Assembly (NCBI GenBank): GCA_016934745.1 | Contig: JAFGSF010000015.1 | Coordinates: forward strand, 1-64,000 | Direction: 5' to 3' | Length of the DNA: 64,000 nucleotides | Source of the DNA: Candidatus Aminicenantota bacterium | Lineage (GTDB): Bacteria; Acidobacteriota; Aminicenantia; UBA2199 | Shown: piece by piece, positions 39,079-47,280 of the stretch | Layout: each line of letters begins with the position of its first letter | How positions within the stretch are numbered: position 1 is the first letter of the stretch | The notes under the pieces: generated by a model | Told to the model about the DNA's origin: nothing | Seen by the model: only the letters and a program-made list of their open reading frames with translations | Databases searched by the model: none | Translations under genes and position numbers: made by a program

Positions 39079-39947
39079 GCCAAGCCGGAGAGAATGCCAG
39101 TCCCGTTGCCTCTGTTCAGAAACCGCCGGTGGTCGAGTTCCGCCATGTTGGCAAAACATTCGATCCGGGAACTCCCCGCCAGTGTGTTGCCTTGGAGGAA
39201 CTTGATTTTTCAATCGAGGACACTCCCGGCCGGGGGGAATTCATCGCCATTGTCGGGCCGTCCGGTTGCGGAAAATCGACCATGCTCAATCTGCTGGCCG
39301 GTTTCAAGGAAGTCTATCCACCCAGTTGTGGCGAAATCCTGGTGCACGGCCGGCCGATCTGCGGTCCGGGGATAGACCGGGGCATGATCTTTCAGAAATA
39401 CAGTTCCTTCCCGCAGATGACGGTCCTCAGGAACGTTTGCTTCGGCTTGGAAATCAACCGCCGCAAGTTGGGGACCGACCAAAAAGAGATTGTCAGCCAG
39501 GCGCGCCAATGGATCGAGCGGGTCGGGCTCGGCGGCCATGAAAACAAATACCCTCACCAGTTGTCGGGAGGCCAGCAGCAACGGGTGGCGATTGCCCGAA
39601 GCCTGATTCTCAAACCCCAGATCATTCTGATGGATGAGCCTTTTTCGGCGCTGGATGAACCGACGCGCCTGGAGATGCAGAAATTACTGGTTGATCTCTG
39701 GCAGGAAATCGCGGCGACGGTTTTCATCGTCACCCATTCGCTGGTCGAGGCGGTCTATTTCGGCGACCGGGTCTGGGTGTTCCGTCGCAATCCCGGAAGC
39801 ATCCAGAAAGAATTCCGGGACATACCGCCGGCCGTCCCTGGCATGGCGCCTTTGGAAGTGCAGCGTTCCCCCCAGTTCCTGGCCATGGTGGAACGGGTCG
39901 CTGCCGAGTTCCGGACCACTCTGGATCATCAACAGGTTTGCGCATGA
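39075..39947 (+). CDS. ABC transporter ATP-binding protein (SsuB/TauB type)
   Basis: GPSGCGKSTMLNLLAGF Walker A, LSGGQQQRVAIARSL signature, LMDEPFSALD Walker B; ATGA overlap with permease. Confidence 0.95.
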   Translation: MSQAGENASPVASVQKPPVVEFRHVGKTFDPGTPRQCVALEELDFSIEDTPGRGEFIAIVGPSGCGKSTMLNLLAGFKEVYPPSCGEILVHGRPICGPGIDRGMIFQKYSSFPQMTVLRNVCFGLEINRRKLGTDQKEIVSQARQWIERVGLGGHENKYPHQLSGGQQQRVAIARSLILKPQIILMDEPFSALDEPTRLEMQKLLVDLWQEIAATVFIVTHSLVEAVYFGDRVWVFRRNPGSIQKEFRDIPPAVPGMAPLEVQRSPQFLAMVERVAAEFRTTLDHQQVCA

Positions 39948-40807
39948 TGAAGGACACATTGACTTTCTGGGATTACCTCAAGGCCGCCTTTCATTTAAAG
40001 GTGCCTTTCAAGGCCCTGGGGCATCTTCCGCTGAACAAGCTTGTCTTGGCCGGCTTCGCCATTCTGGCCCTGGGTCATCCCGGATTCCTTTTCCTGGGCC
40101 TGGCTTATGAATCGGCGTATCTGCTTTCCCTTTCCGGGAATGGGCGTTTCCAGAGCATCGTACAGGGTGAGAAGCTGGCGGACAAGAGGAAATCTCAGGC
40201 GCAAAAGCAGCAGGGTGTGCTGCAAATTTTGTCGGCAGAAGACCGTGATCGTTATATAAATCTGGAGTGCAAGTGCGAAAAAATCCATAACAAATATGGA
40301 CTGCCGGCTCCAGAGTCGGGGCTGAAGAGCCTGCAATCGGAGGCCTTAAGCCAGTTGTCCGCCATCTTCCTCAAGCTGCTGCATTCCAGGCGGACTTCGC
40401 GGGAGTTGTTGGAAGAACTTTCCGAGAAAAACCTTCGCGAAGAGATTCGTCAGGTCGAAGTCAAGCTGGCCGGGGAAGCGGAAGGTTCGGCCTTGGCCCG
40501 GCCTTTGAAAGGAACGCTGGAAATCCAAAAACGCCGCCTGGATAACCTGCTCCGCGTCAAGGAGAGCCTGAAGGTTACCGATGCCGAATTGGACCGCATC
40601 GAGAAGCAGGTGACGCTGATCAGCGAGGAATCGATCATTTCCGGTGATCCCCAGATTCTGACCAGCCGGCTGGACGGAGTGATCCGCTCCCTGGAGGACA
40701 CGCAGAAATGGATCAGCGACAGCAGTGAATTGTTTGCCGCCATGGAAAGCGATTCTCATGCCGCGTCGCCGCTCCCGGCGCCAAAAAAAGCGAGACTGAA
40801 GGAGTAA
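39944..40807 (+). CDS. Membrane-associated coiled-coil protein of unknown function
   Basis: Hydrophobic N-terminal segment LVLAGFAILALGHPGFLFLGLAYESAYLLSL, then charged helices; translationally coupled to ATPase and AAA+ genes. Confidence 0.7.
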   Translation: MMKDTLTFWDYLKAAFHLKVPFKALGHLPLNKLVLAGFAILALGHPGFLFLGLAYESAYLLSLSGNGRFQSIVQGEKLADKRKSQAQKQQGVLQILSAEDRDRYINLECKCEKIHNKYGLPAPESGLKSLQSEALSQLSAIFLKLLHSRRTSRELLEELSEKNLREEIRQVEVKLAGEAEGSALARPLKGTLEIQKRRLDNLLRVKESLKVTDAELDRIEKQVTLISEESIISGDPQILTSRLDGVIRSLEDTQKWISDSSELFAAMESDSHAASPLPAPKKARLKE

Positions 40808-40810
40808 CCC

Positions 40811-42586
40811 ATGAATGCCACTCTGCCCGCCTGGGCGCAGCAAGTGAAGGAAACATTTCGCGGCGGTACCGTCAGCCAGTTCATTATCAGCGGCAACATC
40901 CATGATGCGGTTCCTTTTCATGAAGAAAAAAAAGTCCGTTTTTTCCCGCTGAAGCAATTCCTGGCCGAGGTCCTTTTTGCATCCCAGGACATCATCCTCT
41001 TTTACAATCGCGGCCAAGGCATCCAGCTGGCCAAGGGGGCGGAACATTTTTTCAAATACATGCAGATTTTCGACAAGTTCCACGGCTCGCGTTTCGCCAC
41101 CGATTCCGGGAGCACGGGTGACGCGTCTGCATCCCTGGAGGCCGGCAGACTGTTGCCCCGCGATCCCGCCCGGGCCCTGGAGCTGATCGACCGTTTCCTG
41201 CAATTCGTCATCGGCGGTGCCCCGGGGCAGGAGGCGCTTTCCGCTGCGGTGGTGATCGATTTCGCCAGTTTTATCGTCCCCCGCGGCGAGTCCCTGTATC
41301 TCAGCGGCGAGATCGGGGTCAACATCATCAAGATACTCAACTGGGCCCAGGATCCGGCCATTCTGGGCGCCAATGTCGTCACCGCGCTGCTTTCAGAGAA
41401 CCTGAGCGACTTGAGCGAATATATCGTGGAAAATCCCTTCAACGGCAAGATCACCATTCCCTTGCCACAAAGCGGGGAAATTGCGGAGTGGATTCGCTCC
41501 CTGGTGGGGGAGCAGTCAGAGTTTGACAAAATCAGCGAGGTCACTATCGACAACCTGGCGCTGAAGCTTCAGGGGTTGAACCGGATCAACGTAAGAAATA
41601 TTTTAATGCAGGCCATGAAAAACAACCGCCCCATCACCATGAAGCAATTGGCCCGCTGGAAAAAAGAGATTATCGAAAAAGAGGCTTTTGACCGGCTGGA
41701 GTTCCTTGAATTCGACCGCTCTCTCGATGATGTCGCCGGGCACGACGAGGCCAAGGCCTGGCTGCGCGAGGATGCGCAATTGCTGAAAAAAGGGGCCGTG
41801 CGCGCACTGCCCATGGGTTATCTAATCACCGGCCGCATCGGTACCGGCAAGACGTACCTGGTGGAATGTTTTTCCGGCGAGTGCGGCGTGCCGTTCGTCG
41901 CCCTGAAAAATTTTCGCGAGAAGTGGGTCGGTGCCACCGAGGGTAACCTGGAAAAAGTCTTCCATATTTTGCACGCCCTGGGCCAGGTCGTGGTCTTTAT
42001 CGACGAAGCCGACCAGATGACGGGAAAGCGCGACAGCGGCGAAGGCGATTCGGGACTGTCGGGAAGGGTCTACGGCATGCTGGCCAAGGAAATGGCCGAC
42101 ACTTCCAACCGCGGCAAGATCCTGTGGCTGTTTGCCACCAGCCGGCCCGACCTGCTTGAAGTGGACCTGAAACGCCAGGGGCGGCTTGATATTCATATTC
42201 CCCTGCTGCCGCCCGCCGATGAAGCGGGAATCAAGGCCCTTTTCATGGCCATGGCCCGCAAGCTGAAAATCGATCTCAAGCCGGAAGAAATCCCGTCCCT
42301 GCCTTTTAAGCAGCCCCTGAGCGGCAACGAGATCGAGGGCCTGCTGATCCGGGCCCTGCGCACTTTTGAGTTGCAGGCCGACGTGGCCAAGCAAAGGACG
42401 TTCGTTGCAATCCTGGCCGAAGTGATCCGCGATTTCCGGCCGTCCGCAGATACGCGAGAGCTGGAATTGATGGACATGCTGGCCATTCGCGAATGCACCG
42501 ACGAGCGTTTTCTGCCGGTTCGCTTCAAGAAGATCAGCCGCGAAGAGATCGACAGACGAATCGCCCAGCTGTCGTTTTCCAGGTAA
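40811..42586 (+). CDS. AAA+ ATPase with degenerate N-terminal AAA-like lobe (Ycf46-like layout)
   Basis: GYLITGRIGTGKTYLVECF Walker A, VVVFIDEADQMTG Walker B; N-terminal ~280 aa contains AAVVIDFASFIVPRG but no P-loop. Confidence 0.85.
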   Translation: MNATLPAWAQQVKETFRGGTVSQFIISGNIHDAVPFHEEKKVRFFPLKQFLAEVLFASQDIILFYNRGQGIQLAKGAEHFFKYMQIFDKFHGSRFATDSGSTGDASASLEAGRLLPRDPARALELIDRFLQFVIGGAPGQEALSAAVVIDFASFIVPRGESLYLSGEIGVNIIKILNWAQDPAILGANVVTALLSENLSDLSEYIVENPFNGKITIPLPQSGEIAEWIRSLVGEQSEFDKISEVTIDNLALKLQGLNRINVRNILMQAMKNNRPITMKQLARWKKEIIEKEAFDRLEFLEFDRSLDDVAGHDEAKAWLREDAQLLKKGAVRALPMGYLITGRIGTGKTYLVECFSGECGVPFVALKNFREKWVGATEGNLEKVFHILHALGQVVVFIDEADQMTGKRDSGEGDSGLSGRVYGMLAKEMADTSNRGKILWLFATSRPDLLEVDLKRQGRLDIHIPLLPPADEAGIKALFMAMARKLKIDLKPEEIPSLPFKQPLSGNEIEGLLIRALRTFELQADVAKQRTFVAILAEVIRDFRPSADTRELELMDMLAIRECTDERFLPVRFKKISREEIDRRIAQLSFSR

Positions 42587-42640
42587 GGGATTTACTGCTG
42601 TTCAGCAAATGAATATTATTCCACAGGATAGCATCCTTGT

Positions 42641-42715
42641 GTAGGGGAGGGTCTGCGACCCTCCCGCAGAGATCCGCTATGGAGAAATAGGCGGGTCATA
42701 GACCCATTCCTGCCG
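42641..42715. repeat. Dispersed palindromic repeat family 2, copy B
   Basis: gtaggggagggtctgcgaccctcccgcagagatccgctatggagaaataggcgggtcatagacccattcctgcc. Confidence 0.6.
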
Positions 42716-42718
42716 AAA

Positions 42719-42739
42719 AAAAAGGCATCTCGCCTTTTT
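42719..42739. terminator. Bidirectional intrinsic terminator between converging AAA+ and AOR genes
   Basis: AAAAAGGC-ATCTC-GCCTTTTT hairpin with A/T tracts on both sides. Confidence 0.65.
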
Positions 42740-42754
42740 GTATTATTTTTTATA

Positions 42755-44929
42755 TTACAAATGCTTCTTGACCAGCTCGATGACCTCGGGCAGGTCCATG
42801 CCGATCTCTTTGAGATGCTCGACCGTGGGCACGCCGTCCTTGGACCAGCCGCGGCGCTTGAATACAGCGTCGATCAGGCTTTCGTATTGCTTTTCGCGGT
42901 ACTGGCGGTGCAGTTTGATCTTTTCCTCGGTGCTCTTGCCGGCCGGGTCGATGTTCTGCTTCTCCTGCAGCTGCTTGTCATAGCGTTCGGCGCGCGATTC
43001 GTATTCCTCGACCGTGACCGGCCCCATGGCGCGGTAGGGCGGATAGTCGTCGGGGCGCTTGCCGTGGCCCATCTTAAGGTTGAAGACGCGCTGAAAATTG
43101 TAGACCCGCTCCGACTGCATCATCAGTCCTTGCTTGTCGATGTGCTCTCCGGTGATGGCGTTGTAGACGTCCACGTAATTCTGCACGTGCTCGGGGACCT
43201 TGTTGGGTTCTGCCTGCTGGGCATTGTCGGCCGGCTCGATGTCGTTCCAGGGCAGTTTGCACAGGCCTTGCAGACCAAACCAGGTGCGGAAGATAGGAAA
43301 ATAATGAAGGGCCTCTGCCTTATTTTCAAAGGTGGGAATCTGGTTGTTGACCATGTCCATAAATATCAGCCAGGCTTCGTCGTGCTGCGGTCCCTTGTTG
43401 GTCAGGTAGTAGCCGCCCTGCTGCGCCAGCGATTCCTTGGACTGGTATTCGGACTGTTCCAGCCCCTTGCCGTGCATGCCGATGTCCTTGAGGAATTGGG
43501 CGTCGGCGCCGTATTCCCTGGCAAAGTATTCCTGCATGTATTTGACGCCCTTGCCGGCGATCAAACCGAAGCCTTCGCCGCGGGCGATTTGGTGCATCAT
43601 CTCCAGCGCCGCTTCCCAGTTGCCCCAGGTCATTTCCAGGCCGCCGGTGCGCTCCTTGTTCAGGATGCCGTTTTCGTAGCAGTCCATGACGAAGGCGGTC
43701 AGGGTGCCGAAAGAAATGGTGTCCAGGCCGTAGGTGTCGCAGTAGAAGTTGATTTCGACCACGGCGTCGGGATTGAAGATGGCTGTGCTTGATCCGCAGC
43801 CGCCGATGGTTTCGTACTCGGGGCCGTCGACCAGGACCCGGTCTCCCTTGTAAGGGCCGGTTTTCAGCTCGAAGTTGTCTATGCCGTGGGCGCAGGACAT
43901 GGTGCAGCCGAACCAGCAGCCGTCGGGCACGTTCTGGGTGAAATATTTTTTCCAGACCCAGGAAGCAAGTTTTTCCGCTTCGGGGTGGCTGCCATAACGG
44001 AAGTTTTTCACCGGCAGCAGGTCGTAGTCGTTCATGATCTCCACCAGGTGGGCGGTACCGATGGTGCGCATGTGGCACTGCTTGTCGTCCAGGGCCATGA
44101 TCTCCTTGTGCAGCTTCAGCCCGGTTTTCTGCAGGGTTTCCAAGTCCACCGGGTTGTTGGATTTCCCGGTCAGGCCGGAGTATTTGACCACCAGGGCCTT
44201 GATTTTTTTATTGCGGAAAACGGAGCCGATACCGCCGCGGCCCGCCTGCTTCAGGCGCGGCAGCTTACGGCGCTTGTCCCAGTAGGAGAAGTTCAGGCAG
44301 CCGATCCAGGCGTGCTCGGCGCCGTGCCCGGCCGATACCACCGAGACATGCTGCTTTTCACGTTCATTGGCGGCGAACATCTCGTGCAGCTGTTCGGCCA
44401 GGACATGGGAATCCATGGCTTCCTCCGGGGCTTCCATGATCTGGATCTTGCCCTGATTGCCGTCGATGTAGATGAGAATTTCGCGATCGGCTTTGCCCTG
44501 GATTTCCATGGCGTCAAATCCGGAGAATTTCAAATAGGGACCGAAGTGGCCGCCGACGTTGCTGTCGATGGGGATGCCGGTCTGGGGCGAGATGGTGGTG
44601 ACGATGGATTTGCCCGAACCGGGGTAGTTGGTGTTGCCGGCAATGGGGCCCATGGCGATGCAGATCTCGTTCTCCGGACTGTCCCATGTCGTGTCGCCCG
44701 TGACCGCATCCCATAGCAGCTTCAGGTCGAAGCCTTTGCCGCCGATGAATTTTTCCTTCATTTCGGCCGGGACCGGTTTTTCCTTTATTTCCAGGCTGGA
44801 CAGGTTGATGTACAGGGTGCGGTTGTTGTAGCCCTTGACCACCGGCTGCAGTTCATAGCTGAATTCCTTGAGCAGCTTGTGCGCCTGGCGCATTTTTTCA
44901 ATATCGTGTTTCGATTCCGGTGCGTTCAT
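42755..44929 (-). CDS. Aldehyde:ferredoxin oxidoreductase (tungsten/molybdopterin)
   Basis: GGKGFDLKLLWD, GPIAGNTNYPGSGKSIVTTISPQTG, QAGRGGIGSVFRNKKIKALVV, CWFGCTMSCAHG FeS ligands. Confidence 0.96.
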   Translation of the reverse strand: MNAPESKHDIEKMRQAHKLLKEFSYELQPVVKGYNNRTLYINLSSLEIKEKPVPAEMKEKFIGGKGFDLKLLWDAVTGDTTWDSPENEICIAMGPIAGNTNYPGSGKSIVTTISPQTGIPIDSNVGGHFGPYLKFSGFDAMEIQGKADREILIYIDGNQGKIQIMEAPEEAMDSHVLAEQLHEMFAANEREKQHVSVVSAGHGAEHAWIGCLNFSYWDKRRKLPRLKQAGRGGIGSVFRNKKIKALVVKYSGLTGKSNNPVDLETLQKTGLKLHKEIMALDDKQCHMRTIGTAHLVEIMNDYDLLPVKNFRYGSHPEAEKLASWVWKKYFTQNVPDGCWFGCTMSCAHGIDNFELKTGPYKGDRVLVDGPEYETIGGCGSSTAIFNPDAVVEINFYCDTYGLDTISFGTLTAFVMDCYENGILNKERTGGLEMTWGNWEAALEMMHQIARGEGFGLIAGKGVKYMQEYFAREYGADAQFLKDIGMHGKGLEQSEYQSKESLAQQGGYYLTNKGPQHDEAWLIFMDMVNNQIPTFENKAEALHYFPIFRTWFGLQGLCKLPWNDIEPADNAQQAEPNKVPEHVQNYVDVYNAITGEHIDKQGLMMQSERVYNFQRVFNLKMGHGKRPDDYPPYRAMGPVTVEEYESRAERYDKQLQEKQNIDPAGKSTEEKIKLHRQYREKQYESLIDAVFKRRGWSKDGVPTVEHLKEIGMDLPEVIELVKKHL

Positions 44930-44930
44930 G

Positions 44931-45323
44931 TCAATCCTCCTTGAATTCGATTTTCAGGGCGCCGGTGGGACATTCCTTGGCGCAGGCGTCGCAGGCGATG
45001 CATTTGAAGGGGGCCAGGCCGCCGTGATAGGTCATCATGGTCGATGTCGGGCAGACGGCCACGCAGGCCAGGCAGTTGATGCACAGGCTTTTATTGAGCA
45101 TGACCACGCCCTGCTTGCTGACGGTCAGGGCCAGGGTCGGGCATTCGGCGACGCAGGCCCCGCACTGGTTGCACACGTTCAGGGCATAGCCATTTTTTCC
45201 GGCCGGGCTGACCTTGATGGCCGATTTTTCCGGGTTGTCTTCCTTGAAGTACAGGCGCGAGCAAACGGTCATGCAGGTGTTGCAGCCGTTGCATTTTTCG
45301 GGAAAAGTTCGCAGATATTTCAT
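44931..45323 (-). CDS. Multi-cluster 4Fe-4S ferredoxin (AOR partner)
   Basis: CNGCNTCMTVCSRLYF, CNQCGACVAECP, CINCLACVAVCP, CIACDACAKECP. Confidence 0.93.
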   Translation of the reverse strand: MKYLRTFPEKCNGCNTCMTVCSRLYFKEDNPEKSAIKVSPAGKNGYALNVCNQCGACVAECPTLALTVSKQGVVMLNKSLCINCLACVAVCPTSTMMTYHGGLAPFKCIACDACAKECPTGALKIEFKED

Positions 45324-45341
45324 GGCGGTTGTTTCTACCTC

Positions 45342-45506
45342 CTATTTATTTTCCAGCGACAGGGAGACTTGGATCTTTTTCACGGGCTGGGGGATTTTAT
45401 CCAAAGCCTGCACCACTCCCAGCAGGATGTTGCTGATGATCTTGGTCACGAACGGGTTCAGGGCGATGACCTGGTCGTTGACCTTGAGTTCAATGCTGTG
45501 TTTCAT
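45342..45506 (-). CDS. 54-aa protein of unknown function in AOR operon
   Basis: Translation MKHSIELKVNDQVIALNPFVTKIISNILLGVVQALDKIPQPVKKIQVSLSLENK; GGAGG RBS 6 nt upstream; below ORF-track length cutoff. Confidence 0.7.
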   Translation of the reverse strand: MKHSIELKVNDQVIALNPFVTKIISNILLGVVQALDKIPQPVKKIQVSLSLENK

Positions 45507-45981
45507 GGTATTCCTCCATAAAGGCGCAAATTTCGGCGATTTGCTCGGGATGGAAGCAGGGAGGACCGGGGATGATTTTTGTAGTGCTGACCACGGCCGC
45601 GAGCTTGGTTAATGGGAATTTCAACGCTTGCGGCCGACGGAGATCTTCCACTTCGATCAGCGGTACTCCCGGCTGATAAAGGCCTTCCATCAGGACGATG
45701 TCATCTTTCTGCAGATAGGATTTCAGGTCTTCCAGCAGGTCCTGGGGGGCGTTGATCCGGCTCATGCGCAACAATTCATTTTTGGCTATCAGGAAGACTT
45801 CGTCGGCTCCCGCCTGCATGAACAGCGCCGTGTCCTTGGCTTCCGGCTGCAGACTATAGGTGTGTGGAGTGTTTTTGATGGCGATGACCCGGCGCTTTTT
45901 GGCCTTGAAGTTTTCAACCAGGCGGGTGATAAGCAAGGTTTTGCCGCTGCCCGACCAACCGACGATTGAAAAAATTTTCAT
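45490..45981 (-). CDS. mobB: Molybdopterin-guanine dinucleotide biosynthesis protein MobB-like
   Basis: MKIFSIVGWSGSGKTLLITRLVENF, VIAIKNTPHTYSLQPEAKDTALFMQAGADEVFLI. Confidence 0.88.
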   Translation of the reverse strand: MKIFSIVGWSGSGKTLLITRLVENFKAKKRRVIAIKNTPHTYSLQPEAKDTALFMQAGADEVFLIAKNELLRMSRINAPQDLLEDLKSYLQKDDIVLMEGLYQPGVPLIEVEDLRRPQALKFPLTKLAAVVSTTKIIPGPPCFHPEQIAEICAFMEEYHETQH

Positions 45982-46133
45982 GGGTTATCATCTTAATATA
46001 GAAGCTATTTTTAGTCAATACAGGACAGGTTTGCTCGATGCCGTTCAGCCTGGCGGCAGGGACCTTTTATGGATTCAATGTCTTTCGCTCTTTACTCTTT
46101 ACTAATAATCTTACTTCCATTATAATTGAAACA

Positions 46134-46694
46134 ATGAGAATTTTTGTCGGTATCCGGTTGGACGAAGCGGTCAGGGACAGGATTGCCGCCGAACTCAAAC
46201 CGTTCAAGGCCATCGCCAATTCCATCCGCTGGACCGAAAGCCGCAACATCCACCTGACGCTGAAATTCATCGGCGAAGCTGCCGTGGCCAAAACGGAATT
46301 GATCAAGGAAGCGCTGTGGACGGCAAAAATCCCGGCCCGGACTTTCACATTGAAGATCGTCGGGTTCGGCAAATTTCCAGTGGGCGATGACCTGCATATT
46401 TTCTGGGCCGGGGTGGAAGACAGCCCGCATCTGCAGGAGTTGTTCGCCGGCATCGAGGACGCCTTGGCGCCGTTGGCCGTTGCCAGGGAAACCCGTCCCT
46501 TCAACCCGCATATCACCCTGGGTCGCAACAAGGCCCATTTTAATTTCAAGCCGCTTTTTGAACTGCTGGCCGCCAAGCAGGATATTTTTCTGGCTGAATT
46601 CCCGGTGACTTGCTTTCAGCTTTTCAGCAGCCAACTGACTCCCGGCGGTCCGCAGTACAAAATATTGCAGGAGATTTCCGTTGAGCAGTCATGA
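46134..46694 (+). CDS. thpR: RNA 2',3'-cyclic phosphodiesterase (2H family)
   Basis: MRIFVGIRLDEAVRD; two HxTx motifs HLTLKFIG and HITLGRNK. Confidence 0.93.
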   Translation: MRIFVGIRLDEAVRDRIAAELKPFKAIANSIRWTESRNIHLTLKFIGEAAVAKTELIKEALWTAKIPARTFTLKIVGFGKFPVGDDLHIFWAGVEDSPHLQELFAGIEDALAPLAVARETRPFNPHITLGRNKAHFNFKPLFELLAAKQDIFLAEFPVTCFQLFSSQLTPGGPQYKILQEISVEQS

Positions 46695-47280
46695 AATTTC
46701 GTTTTTGGTTTTTTCCTACCTGCTCGGTTCCATTCCCTTCGGCTATCTGATTTACTATTTTAGTGAAGGCCGGGACATTCGTACCCAAGGCAGCGGCAAT
46801 ATCGGGGCGACCAACGTGCTGCGCAGCAAGGGCAAGCTGGCCGGAATCCTGACCCTGGTTCTGGACATTCTGAAAGGCGCGGTGCCGGTCATTTACGGTC
46901 GCGCTCATATTGAATTGCCTTGGATCATACTGCTTGGAGCCCTGGCCGTGCTGCTGGGACATGCCTTCCCGGTTTTCCTGAAATTCCGCGGCGGCAAGGG
47001 GGTCGCATGCCTGGTCGGTGTTTTCCTGTTTTTTTATTTCCCCGCCCTGCTTGTTTTCGCGGCTGTTTTTTTGCTGACCCTGTATATGAGCCGCTATGTC
47101 TCGCTGGCGTCGCTGCTGGCGTCGTGCGCCCTGTTTTTTTGCGTTCTCCTCACCCAGGTGGCCGAGTCATCCATGGTGGTTTTTCTGATGCTCTTGCTCA
47201 TTGTTTTCCGGCACCGCGCCAATATCGGGCGCATCGTGGCGGGGAATGAACGTAAATTCAGTTGGCGGCAAAATGGATAA
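46681..47280 (+). CDS. plsY: Glycerol-3-phosphate acyltransferase PlsY
   Basis: YLLGSIPFGYLIYYF...GSGNIGATNVLRSKG...GHAFPVFLKFRGGKGVA. Confidence 0.95.
   Translation: MSSHEISFLVFSYLLGSIPFGYLIYYFSEGRDIRTQGSGNIGATNVLRSKGKLAGILTLVLDILKGAVPVIYGRAHIELPWIILLGALAVLLGHAFPVFLKFRGGKGVACLVGVFLFFYFPALLVFAAVFLLTLYMSRYVSLASLLASCALFFCVLLTQVAESSMVVFLMLLLIVFRHRANIGRIVAGNERKFSWRQNG

Noticed and set aside
42761-43792. 343-aa plus-strand ORF (and 43886-44716) antisense to the AOR gene
   Set aside because: Mirrors the codon pattern of a confidently identified AOR on the other strand; no domain motifs, no RBS
43326-44078. 250-aa minus-strand ORF nested in AOR in another frame
   Set aside because: Pro/Arg/His-rich composition typical of a frame-shifted GC-rich gene
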